64,000 bases of DNA from an uncultured Ignavibacteriota bacterium (GCA_903884005.1 CAISDA010000059.1:56681-120680); one strand, 5' to 3'. Shown: positions 49,843-60,604, counted from the stretch's first letter. Notes: generated by a model not told the origin, from the sequence alone. Numbers and translations: made by a program.

Positions 49843-52800
49843 ATGGCGAAAAAAGACAAGCGCCCGATCCGACCACCTCACATCACCCATCCCGCAGACG
49901 AGTATATGAATAACGAACAGAAACCGACAGATACGTCGAACACGCCGGCCGAAAGTGACGTGCACGTCTCCCCACAACCCGGTTTCCCTATTGTCGGCAT
50001 CGGTGCATCGGCTGGAGGACTGGTGGCTATTGAAGCGTTCTTTTCAGGCATGCCAGCCGATATCGATCCTGGAATGGCCTTTGTGATTGTGCAGCACCTT
50101 GCCCCCGACCACAAGAGCATACTCACGGATCTCATCCGGCGCTACACACGCATGCAGGTCTTCGAAGTGGAAGACGGAATGATCGTGAAACCGAACTGTG
50201 CCTATATTATTCCTCCGAATCGGGACATGGCTTTTTTGAATGGCGCTCTCCAGTTGATGGAGCCGTCGGCACCCCGCGGCCTGCGCCTGCCGATCGATTT
50301 CTTTTTTCGCTCTCTGGCGCAGGACCAGCATGAACAGGCCATTTGTGTTGTGCTTTCGGGCACAGGCAGCGACGGAACTCTGGGCATCCGGGCGATCAAG
50401 GGTGAAGGCGGCATGGTGATGGTTCAGAGCCCCGCATCCACCGAGTACGACGGCATGCCGCGCAGCGCCATCGCGACCGGCCTTGTGGACTACCAACTAC
50501 TGCCTGCCGAGATGCCTGCACAGATCATCGCCTATGTGTCCCATGCATTTGGAAAATTTATCTGGCGTACTGCAACCCCCGCGTCGACCGGCGACAATGC
50601 GCTTAAAAAAATATTTGTTCTCCTTCGTGTGCACACGGGCCATGACTTTTCGGAATACAAGCCCACCACCATTCGTCGCCGCATTAAACGGCGCATGGCC
50701 GTTCAGCAGATAGAAACGATAGAAGGCTACGTGAAGTACCTCCAGCAGACTTCGGCCGAGGTCGAGGCGCTCTTTAGAGACCTGTTGATCGGCGTGACAA
50801 ATTTTTTCAGAGACCCGGAGGCTTTCAAGGTGCTGGAGGAAGAAGTCATTCCCAAACTCTTTGCCGGCAAACCCGCCGGCTCGGTGATACGCATTTGGTC
50901 GGCGGGGTGTTCCACCGGCGAGGAAGCGTATTCCCTGGCCATGCTCTCCCAGGAGCGATTGGAAACCCTTAGGCAGGATTATAAAATACAGGTGTTCGCC
51001 ACCGACATCGACAGTCAGGCCATCGTCGTTGCGCGCACCGGTCTGTACCCGGCCAGCATCGCAGCAGACATCACGCCCGAACGCTTGGCGCGTTTTTTTT
51101 CGTTCGAAAATGAAGGCGGCGCGTACCGTATCCACAAAGGCATTCGCGACATGCTGATCTTTTCCGAACAGGACTTGATCAAAGACCCGCCTTTCTCCAA
51201 ACTCGACATGATCAGCTGCCGCAATCTCCTGATCTATTTGGGAGCCGATTTGCAGAAGAAGCTCCTTCCCTTGTTTCACTACGCGCTGAATCCGGCCGGT
51301 GCTCTCTTTCTCGGTACATCGGAGACAGTGGGGGAATTCAACGACATGTTTGCCGTGCTGGACCGCAAAGCAAAACTCTATCGGCGTAAGGATGATGTCA
51401 GCGGCATGCAGCGCGCCGCATTGGCCCGTTTTCTTCCCCCCTTGGCCGCTCACACCGAGGCTGTTCCGCAACAATTCGGCAAAGTGCCGGTCTCAACGAA
51501 AATATGGCTCCGCGATCTGACTGAACAGGCGCTGCTGCAGCAATTCGGTTCCGTCGGCATGCTCGTCACTGCCCGGGGTGATATTTTGTATCTTCATGGA
51601 CGCACCGGCATGTACCTGGAACCCGCTCCCGGCGAGGTGGGCGTCAACAACATCCTCAAGATGGCTCGCGAGGGATTACGGCGCGACTTAACAACGGCGC
51701 TTCACAGAGCAGCAGAGGGCAAGGAGATTGTGCGGCAAACGGGGCTGCGTGTAAAGACCAACGGCCATTTCACCACTGTCGATCTTACGATCCGTCCGGT
51801 GACCGCAGGCTCGACAGTGAAGACCGAGTCGACACTCTATCTTGTTGTCCTCGAGGAAGCGGCACCTATCGCTCCCCGACAGGAACAGGCGGACGCCGCC
51901 GGAGAAACGGCGGCGCAGGGTGCGGATACAGACACACGCATCGCCGTGCTCAAGCAGGAATTACGTGCCAAGGAGGAGTATCTTCAGACCACCAACGAGG
52001 AACTCGAGACCGCCAACGAGGAATTGAAATCTTCGAACGAAGAGATGCAGTCTGTGAACGAGGAACTGCAATCGACCAACGAGGAACTCGAAACGTCCAA
52101 GGAAGAACTGCAATCGGTGAACGAGGAACTGGCGACGATCAACGCCGAACTGCAGATGAAGCTGGGAGATCTGCTGCGCGCAAACAACGACATGAACAAC
52201 CTGCTTGCGGGTACGGGCATCGGCACTGTGTTTGTCGATCATCATTTGCACATACTGCGCTTTACGCCGGCCGCTACCCGGATCATCAACCTGATACAGG
52301 CCGACGTGGGCCGGCCGGTGACACACATTGTCTCCAACCTGGTTGGCTACGACCGCCTGCAGGCCGATGCCCAGTCCGTACTCGACACGTTGATACCAAA
52401 AGAAGTGGAAGTGCAGACAAAGGAGGGGGCGTGGTATACGATGTGCCTCCAACCATACCGCACGCTGGATAATGTGATCGAAGGAGCCGTTATCACATTC
52501 GTTGATATCACAAAGCGTAAACTGGCGGAACACGAGCTGCGCGAGAGCGAATCCCGATTCCAGCAAATTGCCGAATCGCTGCCGCAGCTTGTATGGACGA
52601 GCCGTCCCGACGGGCTCTGTGATTACATCGGACCGCAATGGTCTGAATTTACCGGTGTGCCGAATATCCAGCTGCTGGGGTATGCATGGCTCGACCGTGT
52701 CCACCCCGATGACCGAAGCGCGCTGATGATTTCGTGGAACCTGGCCGTTTTTAACGGGGAACCGTTCAGGGCTGAATTCCGGATCTGCAGCCGCAGCGGC

Positions 52801-52908
52801 GAGTATCATTCATTCGTCACGCACGCGACGGCATTGCGCGACGCCCTCGGGAACATTGTAAAATGGTTTGGCATCAACATGGACGTCACCGACCGCCGGT
52901 CTCTGTAG
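49843..52908 (+). CDS. CheB-CheR-coiled coil-PAS fusion protein
   Basis: CheB: VGIGASAGG, QHLAPDHKS, LSGTGSDGTLG; CheR: FFRDPEAFKVLEEEVIPKLF, IWSAGCSTGEEAYSLAML, CRNLLIYL; NEELQSTNEELETSKEEL coiled coil; C-terminal PAS. Confidence 0.95.
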   Translation: MAKKDKRPIRPPHITHPADEYMNNEQKPTDTSNTPAESDVHVSPQPGFPIVGIGASAGGLVAIEAFFSGMPADIDPGMAFVIVQHLAPDHKSILTDLIRRYTRMQVFEVEDGMIVKPNCAYIIPPNRDMAFLNGALQLMEPSAPRGLRLPIDFFFRSLAQDQHEQAICVVLSGTGSDGTLGIRAIKGEGGMVMVQSPASTEYDGMPRSAIATGLVDYQLLPAEMPAQIIAYVSHAFGKFIWRTATPASTGDNALKKIFVLLRVHTGHDFSEYKPTTIRRRIKRRMAVQQIETIEGYVKYLQQTSAEVEALFRDLLIGVTNFFRDPEAFKVLEEEVIPKLFAGKPAGSVIRIWSAGCSTGEEAYSLAMLSQERLETLRQDYKIQVFATDIDSQAIVVARTGLYPASIAADITPERLARFFSFENEGGAYRIHKGIRDMLIFSEQDLIKDPPFSKLDMISCRNLLIYLGADLQKKLLPLFHYALNPAGALFLGTSETVGEFNDMFAVLDRKAKLYRRKDDVSGMQRAALARFLPPLAAHTEAVPQQFGKVPVSTKIWLRDLTEQALLQQFGSVGMLVTARGDILYLHGRTGMYLEPAPGEVGVNNILKMAREGLRRDLTTALHRAAEGKEIVRQTGLRVKTNGHFTTVDLTIRPVTAGSTVKTESTLYLVVLEEAAPIAPRQEQADAAGETAAQGADTDTRIAVLKQELRAKEEYLQTTNEELETANEELKSSNEEMQSVNEELQSTNEELETSKEELQSVNEELATINAELQMKLGDLLRANNDMNNLLAGTGIGTVFVDHHLHILRFTPAATRIINLIQADVGRPVTHIVSNLVGYDRLQADAQSVLDTLIPKEVEVQTKEGAWYTMCLQPYRTLDNVIEGAVITFVDITKRKLAEHELRESESRFQQIAESLPQLVWTSRPDGLCDYIGPQWSEFTGVPNIQLLGYAWLDRVHPDDRSALMISWNLAVFNGEPFRAEFRICSRSGEYHSFVTHATALRDALGNIVKWFGINMDVTDRRSL
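51991..52154 (+). repeat. Imperfect 21-bp in-frame repeats encoding heptad coiled coil
   Basis: accaacgaggaactcgagacc-type units encoding NEELxxx. Confidence 0.85.
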
Positions 52909-52952
52909 CCGATCGGCACCATGGGCGGGTTGTGACGGCCGCCCGTACTTGA

Positions 52953-54707
52953 ATGGAGGTCAGTAGTATGAGCATCAACGATAAACGGTCGATCACCGAT
53001 GCGGAACTGCGCAGAAGAGCCGAAGCGGCCAGCGCAGGGAGAGCGGCACACGCGCCGGAGGACCTCGAATCTCTTTCACCCGATGAGATCCGGCGGCTGG
53101 TTCACGAATTGCGCGTGCATCAGATCGAGCTGGAGATGCAGAACGAGGAACTGCGCCGCGCGCAGGCGGACCTCGACGCGGCGCGAGCGCGTTATTTCGA
53201 CCTCTACCACCTGGCGCCCATCGGCTATGTCTCCGTCAGCGAGAAGGGGTTGCTCCTCGAGGCGAATCTCACCGCCGCCGGAATGCTCGGCGTCGTGCGC
53301 AGCGCGCTTGCCAGGCAGCCGATGACACGGTTCATCGTCCCCGAAGACCAGGATGTTTTTTATCGGCACAACAGGCGCCTGTTCGAATCCGGAGAGCCGC
53401 AGGCGTGCGAACTGCGCATGCAAAAAAAAGACGGCACGAAATTCTGGGCGCGGCTGGAATCGAATGTGTCGCAGGATGAGGATGGTGCCAACGTCTGCAG
53501 GACCGCAGTGAGCGATATATCCGTTCAGAAACAAGCCGACGAAGATCATGTGAAGTTGGAACACCTCAGGCTTGAAACGCAAATGCAGCAAACGCAGAAG
53601 CTCGAATCCCTCGGCGTTCTTGCAAGCGGCATCGCTCACGACTTCAACGACCTCATGGGCGGGATTTTCGGCTATATCGATCTGGCAATAGCAAAATCGA
53701 AGGACGAGACCGTCTCTCAGTATCTCAAAAAAGCCGTCGCGACGATCGACCGTGCTCGCGGATTGACGGCGCAATTGCTGACATTCGCCAAAGGCGGCGC
53801 TCCGCTTCAAAAAATCACTACCGTATTTCCGTTCATCCGCGACACCGTTCAATTTGCCCTCAGCGGTGCGAATGTGTCGTGTCGATTCGACGCGGCCGAT
53901 GATCTGTGGCTGTGCAACATAGACACAACCCAGATCGCCCAATTGATCGAGAACCTTGTCCTCAACGCTCAGCAGGCGATGCCCGACGGGGGAACGATCG
54001 ATGTGACGGCATGCAATTGCCATCTGGAGGGACAAGAACTCCCGTCTCTCACCAGAGGCGACTATGTGAGAGTTTCGATCAGGGACTATGGCATTGGCAT
54101 CTTAAAAGAGAGTCTTCCCCGTATTTTTGACCCGTTTTATACCACAAAAACGAAGGGGCGGGGCCTCGGCCTGGCCACGTGTTATTCCATTATTCATCGG
54201 CATGGCGGCACGATCGATGTCGAATCGGAACCCGGCCGGGGAAGTACGTTTCATGTGTATTTGCCGGCATCAGTAGACGTGGGTTCGACTGACGCTGCCG
54301 ATGCCGCCGGAACGCACGAAGGCAGCGGAACGATCATCGTGATGGACGACGAAGAGGTGATGAGAGACACGATCAAGAATATTCTTGAATCGCACGGTTA
54401 CACCGTTGTGTGTGCAAGGGAAGGCAGAGAAGCAGTACATTTCTTTACCGAAGAAACAACGGCGCACCACCCAATCGTTGCGGTCATTTTGGATCTCACT
54501 GTTCCCGGCGGCATGGGAGGTAAGGCTGCCGTTGCGGAGATTCGTAAAAAAAACCCGGAGGTTCCCATTTTCGCCGCAAGTGGATATGCCGACGATCCCG
54601 TCATTAAAAATCCCGGCGGGTACGGTTTCACCTCCAGCATCACCAAACCGTTTCGGGGATCGGAACTGATAGACATGCTTGAACGGTATGTGACGAAAGT
54701 CACATGA
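52953..54707 (+). CDS. PAS-containing hybrid sensor histidine kinase/response regulator
   Basis: PAS LYHLAPIGYVSVSEKG; LASGIAHDFNDLMGGIFGYIDLA H-box; RDYGIGILKESLPRIFDPFYTTKTKGRGLGLATCYSI; C-terminal receiver IVMDDEEVMRDTI...VILDLTVPGGMGG. Confidence 0.95.
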   Translation: MEVSSMSINDKRSITDAELRRRAEAASAGRAAHAPEDLESLSPDEIRRLVHELRVHQIELEMQNEELRRAQADLDAARARYFDLYHLAPIGYVSVSEKGLLLEANLTAAGMLGVVRSALARQPMTRFIVPEDQDVFYRHNRRLFESGEPQACELRMQKKDGTKFWARLESNVSQDEDGANVCRTAVSDISVQKQADEDHVKLEHLRLETQMQQTQKLESLGVLASGIAHDFNDLMGGIFGYIDLAIAKSKDETVSQYLKKAVATIDRARGLTAQLLTFAKGGAPLQKITTVFPFIRDTVQFALSGANVSCRFDAADDLWLCNIDTTQIAQLIENLVLNAQQAMPDGGTIDVTACNCHLEGQELPSLTRGDYVRVSIRDYGIGILKESLPRIFDPFYTTKTKGRGLGLATCYSIIHRHGGTIDVESEPGRGSTFHVYLPASVDVGSTDAADAAGTHEGSGTIIVMDDEEVMRDTIKNILESHGYTVVCAREGREAVHFFTEETTAHHPIVAVILDLTVPGGMGGKAAVAEIRKKNPEVPIFAASGYADDPVIKNPGGYGFTSSITKPFRGSELIDMLERYVTKVT

Positions 54708-54743
54708 CAAGCGGGCGCCGCCTGGGTGCAGGGCACTCACCGC

Positions 54744-55943
54744 TCATTCCAGCCAGGAAAGGATCTCGAATCCGCCGGTCATCGGATAGGGGAAATACAC
54801 GGGCGGCGATGTTTCCACACGGCTATCATACTTCATGTAAAAATTCGCCCCTTTCGCCATGCCGGTGCCGAAGTTGGTCGAATTGATGTCGCGTGTGATG
54901 AACGTGCCGACGATCTTTATTTGTTTCATCGGAGATTCGTTCGCCAGTCCTGTTTTCAGCGTTGTATTTTGATTGGAGAAGTACGAACCGTCCATGCGTA
55001 TCGGGATCTGTTGAATGGTGAGATCCGCGGCGCTGATGATGCCGAGCATGTCGGTGGACGACGGTGTGATGAGCGGGTCCGGCGCATACCGAATGTTGTC
55101 TTCAATAAATGTCGATCCCGTTGTCGAAGACGTGGTTCCGCCTGTTGTAATGGTCGACGCAACCGTGATGTTGCCGTGGACCGTCCCTTGCACATGCAGC
55201 GCCCCGTCGTTGATGCATATCTTTCCATTGCTCGAGAGCACTGTATCCCCGCTCCATGAGCCGCCGGCGCTCGTTTTATATTTCACCTTGCCGTTCGCCT
55301 GAAAATCCAGCCAGAGCTCCCCGCCGTTCTTGTAATATCCGCCGCTTGTCGCCGCTGTTTTCAGCAATGTGACATACGGATCATAATTGGGGAAGGCCAC
55401 ATTCACACCCGTCTGATACCCGCCCAGAAACTTGGGGGTTCCCGATGCCGTTTTCAGGGAACCCATAGTGGCCTTCTCGATGAACACGGGGCCTCCCTGC
55501 GTGAATAATTTATTATTGAAGTGTATCGACCCGTTGATCGTATCCCCGTCGCGGAGCTTTGCGGCGCTCGATACGTTGTCGCTGTACATTGCAAACTTCA
55601 GGAAGTGGCTCGGACTCAGCAAGACGGTGATGGTGTGCGACGATCCGTAATATGTTCCGACGGAGGTGAGCGTCACGCTCCCCGATGAGGAATCCACCAG
55701 CGTCACGTTGACCGTGCCGTCGTTGAACGGCATATTTGAATATCCCGCCCGCCATGTGTTATCCAGGAAGAACTGGTCGCACGCCATATTGGCTCCCGCC
55801 GCGGCGATGTCGTAACACTGCGAGGTTTCATAATACGTGATGCAGTTATTCATCGCATCGGTCGACACGCTGTTCATCTGCCCTCCGAAGAGGAGCATGA
55901 GCGTTGTCATTGCCATCACCAAATATATCGCTGTGCGTCCCAT
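54744..55943 (-). CDS. Pilus-assembly-like protein (PilX-like N-terminus)
   Basis: MGRTAIYLVMAMTTLMLLFGG N-terminal hydrophobic helix, ASTDAMNNCITYYETSQCYDIAAAGANMA-type region, beta-rich C-terminus. Confidence 0.5.
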   Translation of the reverse strand: MGRTAIYLVMAMTTLMLLFGGQMNSVSTDAMNNCITYYETSQCYDIAAAGANMACDQFFLDNTWRAGYSNMPFNDGTVNVTLVDSSSGSVTLTSVGTYYGSSHTITVLLSPSHFLKFAMYSDNVSSAAKLRDGDTINGSIHFNNKLFTQGGPVFIEKATMGSLKTASGTPKFLGGYQTGVNVAFPNYDPYVTLLKTAATSGGYYKNGGELWLDFQANGKVKYKTSAGGSWSGDTVLSSNGKICINDGALHVQGTVHGNITVASTITTGGTTSSTTGSTFIEDNIRYAPDPLITPSSTDMLGIISAADLTIQQIPIRMDGSYFSNQNTTLKTGLANESPMKQIKIVGTFITRDINSTNFGTGMAKGANFYMKYDSRVETSPPVYFPYPMTGGFEILSWLE

Positions 55944-55971
55944 AATGCGTTACGCCCGTAGTAATGTACAC

Positions 55972-56619
55972 CTACCTATTATTTAAGTTCCGCGCGATCA
56001 TCCGGATCTGCCGCCACGAGGCACTCTGATAGAGCGTGTCGGATGCCGATGTGTGATAATATTTTGTAAACTTGACCGGACTCTCCACCTGTATCGTTAT
56101 CTGCAGCGATTGTATCTCCCTCGGGTCGGCAACAGGCGTGGCAAGTTTGACATGGAACGCATCATAATATTGCAGATTAAAGATCGTAACGCCCATTCCC
56201 ACTCCCACAGGCGTTTCGTTGTTGATGACCCTATACAATAAGCGGTCGTTGGGGTTCGGCGTCATGGACAGTTCGCTTGTGGGACCGACATAATAGGAGA
56301 GCGAGTCGAGACTGCCGTCGCCCGTGTAGGGCGCTCCCCCCGCGGCTATATCGGTCCAGAAGACGATCTTGCTTGTGTCGGCATAGCGTATCGCGCTTGT
56401 CGCAACGGGGATCTTCGTGTAATCTTTGCAGTACCCGATCTTCCTGAAATCATACTCGAGAAGCGTCGTCACAGCCACGAGATTTTCCTGAACGATCAAG
56501 TCTCCGCGGAAGTCTTGAATGTTCTCGGATGTACCGTAATTCAATTGAAACACGATCAGAAGCAGGGCTCCGAAAACGAACGAAGAAGCGATGATGTCTA
56601 TGATTGTCTGCGAACCCAT
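55972..56619 (-). CDS. Pseudopilin/PilW-like protein
   Basis: MGSQTIIDIIASSFVFGALLLIVFQL N-terminal helix; same-strand cluster with neighbours. Confidence 0.45.
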   Translation of the reverse strand: MGSQTIIDIIASSFVFGALLLIVFQLNYGTSENIQDFRGDLIVQENLVAVTTLLEYDFRKIGYCKDYTKIPVATSAIRYADTSKIVFWTDIAAGGAPYTGDGSLDSLSYYVGPTSELSMTPNPNDRLLYRVINNETPVGVGMGVTIFNLQYYDAFHVKLATPVADPREIQSLQITIQVESPVKFTKYYHTSASDTLYQSASWRQIRMIARNLNNR

Positions 56620-56628
56620 ACATGCGCC

Positions 56629-57048
56629 TTATCGGAAATACCAATAACTGAACACAGTGCGGAACGTGAGCGTGTCTTTTTTCGGAGGTTCCATCGTATA
56701 GTCGAGCAGATAATCGCTCGTGACGTAGACGGTGATTTCTTTATTGAATGTTTTCGACGATGTCTGGGTGATCGTATTGCCCGAGACCTGAACATAAGAA
56801 ACAAACACAGCTGTTTTGAAAATGGCGGAATTCGGTATTGTATCGATCCGTGAATAATTATTGTAATCGTCCACATCATTGAATGTGATCGAGGTTGTTT
56901 CGCCGGTTTCGGGGCCGAGGTGATCGGAAGGAGTCAATTCGCTGATGCGGTCGGCGGTAATGAACGTATCCACACGTTCGTGAAAAAGCCGAAGGATGAT
57001 GAACCCAGCAGACAAAAATATCGTATATGATTGAGTATTGTATTTCAC
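56629..57048 (-). CDS. Small pilin-like protein
   Basis: N-terminal hydrophobic helix; first gene of the three-gene minus-strand cluster. Confidence 0.4.
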   Translation of the reverse strand: MKYNTQSYTIFLSAGFIILRLFHERVDTFITADRISELTPSDHLGPETGETTSITFNDVDDYNNYSRIDTIPNSAIFKTAVFVSYVQVSGNTITQTSSKTFNKEITVYVTSDYLLDYTMEPPKKDTLTFRTVFSYWYFR

Positions 57049-57161
57049 GATTAATTGGTGTTAGTTATAAGAAATGAAATTCACAACTCCATTCGCCGCG
57101 CACCCTCTGTTGTGTGCAATGGATAAGTTGTCACATAATGTACAAAACATATAGACTATCG

Positions 57162-58058
57162 ATGAAAACACGTTCCCTCGTTGTTACCGTCTGCGCAGTG
57201 GTTATTCTTGCCGCCGTTGCTTTCCTCGTCAATTCCCGGTATTGTTCCCGGCACAGTGTGCAGGAGGATGCGTCTGCACAATCCTACACGGGCGGCATCG
57301 ATGCCTGGCACGCCGGGCGCATCGACAGATTGAAAAAAGAGCGCGGGTGGCTGAGCCTCGTCGCACTCGACTGGCTGAAGGAAGGCACGAATACAGAAGC
57401 GTCTCTTGGAACGGTCACGGTGAAGAACGGAACAATCTCCGGAGCTATCGATCCTGCAGTTCACGCAACACTGAACGGAAAAATATTTACTGCCGGAATA
57501 GTGAAGACCGACGGTGACAAATTTGGTCCCGATACACTCGTCGTCGGCACGCGCGCCCATATCGTACTCAAACGGGGAGAGCGGTATGCCCTGCGCATCT
57601 ATGATGCCGACGCGCCGGCGCGGAAGCAGTTTGCCGGCATCGATCGTTTTCCGGTGTCGAGCCGGTGGAGGGTCGAAGCACGGTGGGAACAGTATGCGCA
57701 GCCCAAAAAACTGAGCATCGAAACGGTCATTCCCGGTTTTTATGACAAGGCCGAAGCAACGGGTGCAGCCGTGTTTACGGTCGATGGAAAAGAGTACCGG
57801 CTCGAGCCGACCGTTGAAAATGGCGGACAGGAGTATTTTTATGTCTTCGGCGATAACACAAACGGAGCTGAAACCTATGGCGCCGGGCGCTTCGTCTACG
57901 GCGGCCCTCCGAAGGACGGAATGATCGTCATCGATTTCAATAAGGCATACAATCCGCCGTGCGCATTTTCAGAGTTTGCGACATGTCCTCTGCCTTTGCC
58001 CGAGAACCGGCTGCCGGTTCGCATTGATGCCGGAGAAAAAAAATACGGACATCATTGA
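57162..58058 (+). CDS. DUF1684 domain-containing exported protein
   Basis: WHAGRIDRLKKERGWLSLVALDWLKEG; FVYGGPPKDGMIVIDFNKAYNPPCAFSEFATCPLPLPENRLPVRIDAGEKKY. Confidence 0.9.
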   Translation: MKTRSLVVTVCAVVILAAVAFLVNSRYCSRHSVQEDASAQSYTGGIDAWHAGRIDRLKKERGWLSLVALDWLKEGTNTEASLGTVTVKNGTISGAIDPAVHATLNGKIFTAGIVKTDGDKFGPDTLVVGTRAHIVLKRGERYALRIYDADAPARKQFAGIDRFPVSSRWRVEARWEQYAQPKKLSIETVIPGFYDKAEATGAAVFTVDGKEYRLEPTVENGGQEYFYVFGDNTNGAETYGAGRFVYGGPPKDGMIVIDFNKAYNPPCAFSEFATCPLPLPENRLPVRIDAGEKKYGHH

Positions 58059-58147
58059 TGCACGCACTCGTCCCCCTCGCTGAAGGAACACGGTTCCATC
58101 AGCCTATCGCAGTGGGCAAGCCATTGAAAAGCCGGCGGAACGTTCCC

Positions 58148-60604
58148 ATGAAATCATCGCTTCTGCTGTACCTCGTCGTTGGCGTTCTATCCGCACACGC
58201 TCAAACATATCTCGGCATATATTCGGGACGCACGTACGAAAACGGTGTGGTGACAGTGCAGGCGGACACGTCCGCTGTCCGGTTTCGGTTTTATACACCG
58301 GACATTCTCCGCATCGATGTGCTGCCCTCGCCCCATTCCGTCGCTGATTCATCCTTTGTCGTCGTTCAGAGTCCGGACGCCCGTGTGCCCATCTCGTTCC
58401 AGGAGACGGATTCACTGCTGACGATCATTGCGTCGCGCATGCGCATCCATTGCCGAAAATATCCGCTCCGTTTATCAATTACCGACAGTGCGGGCCGTGT
58501 GCTGCTTGCCGAACCGACCGGCGGGGGAATGTCGTCGAACCGGGAGATGCGGAGCCTGCGGTTTCTCCTGCACGACAATGATCATTTTTACGGTACCGGA
58601 GAGCGCGGCACCAGCCTCGATAAACGCGGGCAGCAGTTCGCGAGTTACAACACGCAAGTGCCGGGATATTCCACGCCGCTGGCGACGATGAATCTCAACG
58701 TGCCGCTGCTCACCACGACCAACGGCTATGCACTCTTCATCGACAACATATTCAGGGGACAGTTCGATCTCGGAGCGTCGAACCCGCAGATCTTCTCGTA
58801 TAATGCAGGCGGAGGAGAATTGTCGTGGTATCTCATTGCTGCGCCGACCATACCCGAGCAACTTGAAAAATACACATGGCTCACAGGCAGACAGCCCCTG
58901 CCGCCGCGGTGGGTGTTCGGTTTCATTCAATCGAAGAATCGGTATGAAAACGAACAGGAAGCTCAAGCGATGGTCGGGACGATGCGCGAAAAGCAGATAC
59001 CCTGCGACGCCATCGTGCTCGACTTGAAATGGTTCGATGCGATGGGTGACGTAGCATGGAACGAATCGGCATGGCCGCATCACGAACACATGATCGCCGA
59101 TTTCCTTTCGCACGGAATGAAGACCATCCTCATCACAGAACCGTACATCGTACAGCCGTCCATTAATTTTTCAGAGGCGGATGCGAACGGCTATCTCGCA
59201 AAAGACTCTGCCGGCCATCCATTCCTGCTCGATTCATGGTGGTCATGCGGGGGACGCTGCAGCGCGTCGCTGCTCGACATTACGAATCCTGCGGCGCGGC
59301 AATGGTGGTGGAAAAAACACGTCCCGGCGTTCGGCGCCCATACGGCAGGCATCTGGACCGATCTCGGGGAGCCCGAGCGCCATCCCGAGGGCATGAACCA
59401 TTCTCTGGGCAGCGCTGAACACGTTCACAACATCTATAACCTGCTCTGGGCAAAGACGATATTCGACGGATTCACCCGTATGCATCCGGACGAACGTGTT
59501 GTGAACATGACGCGGTCAGGGTTCGCCGGCATACAGCGGTACGGCGTGCTGCCGTGGTCAGGCGATGTGGCGCGCAGCTTCGGCGGTCTTCGCGTGCAGA
59601 TGCCGATGTTGTTGAATATGGGAATGTCCGGCCTCGCATATCACAATTCCGACATTGGCGGATATTCACGCATGCCGACAACTCCGGAACTCTACATCCG
59701 ATGGATGCAGTATGGCGCGTTCTGTCCGATCGCGCGCGCGCATGGCGCGGGCGAAGCAGTGCATGGAGCCCCAACCGAGCCGTGGCAGTTCGGCCCCGAG
59801 GCTGAAACAATTTGCAGGGACTATCTCCGCCTCCGCTACCGCCTGCTTCCCTATATCTATACGATGGCGCACCGAAATTACGAATCAGGACTGCCGCTTG
59901 CGCGTCCGCTCTTCTGGCTCGATCCGGGCGACACGACGCTGGCGAACGAAAGCTCCTCGTACATGTGGGGAGATGCATTTCTTGTCTCTCCCGTCGTCTC
60001 AGCAGGACAGCGAGTGCAGGAGGTGCGCCTCCCGCGCGGAACATGGATCAATTATTGGACAGGGGATGTGGTCAAGGGAGGAAGAACCGTTTCCGTTGCC
60101 GCCCCGTTGGAACGACTGCCGATGTTCGTGAAAGCGGGAAGCATCATACCCATGGCTGCGCCGATGAACTATTCCGATGAACACCCACTCGATACGCTCA
60201 CGCTTCGGATCTATCCATTCGACAGCGGACAGACATCCTATACGCTGTATGACGATGACGGACGCACGCGTGAGTACCAAGAGGGCCGGTATTCCTCGAC
60301 GACAATCACTCAGCACACATCACTGTCACCGAACGGACGCGTGCTCACGCTGACTGTCGGACATGCTATCGGAGAGTACACGGGAAAACCGGCAAAGCGT
60401 GTCTATGTACTGGATGTTCGAGGCGTGCACGAGAGGCCTGCAGCACTGCACTGCAACAATGTTCCCCTCACCCTGCGCAGCAAATCCGAATTCCACACCA
60501 TGAAGGGCGACGGATACTATTTTGATGCTGCAGAGAACGCGTTGTTCGCATCCGTACTTTGTCAATCCGACAGCTCTTATACAATAGAAGCGGTTCTTCA
60601 ATAG
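58148..60604 (+). CDS. Glycoside hydrolase family 31 (alpha-glucosidase/xylosidase-like), secreted
   Basis: Signal peptide; FYGTGERGTSLDKRG, IWTDLGEPERHPEGMNH, WSGDVARSFGGLRVQMPMLLNMGMSGLAYHNSDIGGY. Confidence 0.93.
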   Translation: MKSSLLLYLVVGVLSAHAQTYLGIYSGRTYENGVVTVQADTSAVRFRFYTPDILRIDVLPSPHSVADSSFVVVQSPDARVPISFQETDSLLTIIASRMRIHCRKYPLRLSITDSAGRVLLAEPTGGGMSSNREMRSLRFLLHDNDHFYGTGERGTSLDKRGQQFASYNTQVPGYSTPLATMNLNVPLLTTTNGYALFIDNIFRGQFDLGASNPQIFSYNAGGGELSWYLIAAPTIPEQLEKYTWLTGRQPLPPRWVFGFIQSKNRYENEQEAQAMVGTMREKQIPCDAIVLDLKWFDAMGDVAWNESAWPHHEHMIADFLSHGMKTILITEPYIVQPSINFSEADANGYLAKDSAGHPFLLDSWWSCGGRCSASLLDITNPAARQWWWKKHVPAFGAHTAGIWTDLGEPERHPEGMNHSLGSAEHVHNIYNLLWAKTIFDGFTRMHPDERVVNMTRSGFAGIQRYGVLPWSGDVARSFGGLRVQMPMLLNMGMSGLAYHNSDIGGYSRMPTTPELYIRWMQYGAFCPIARAHGAGEAVHGAPTEPWQFGPEAETICRDYLRLRYRLLPYIYTMAHRNYESGLPLARPLFWLDPGDTTLANESSSYMWGDAFLVSPVVSAGQRVQEVRLPRGTWINYWTGDVVKGGRTVSVAAPLERLPMFVKAGSIIPMAAPMNYSDEHPLDTLTLRIYPFDSGQTSYTLYDDDGRTREYQEGRYSSTTITQHTSLSPNGRVLTLTVGHAIGEYTGKPAKRVYVLDVRGVHERPAALHCNNVPLTLRSKSEFHTMKGDGYYFDAAENALFASVLCQSDSSYTIEAVLQ

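Noticed and set aside
51991-52154. Regular ~21-bp repeats considered as a CRISPR-like or satellite array
   Set aside because: In frame and encode the NEELxxx heptad coiled coil well known in CheB-CheR-PAS proteins.
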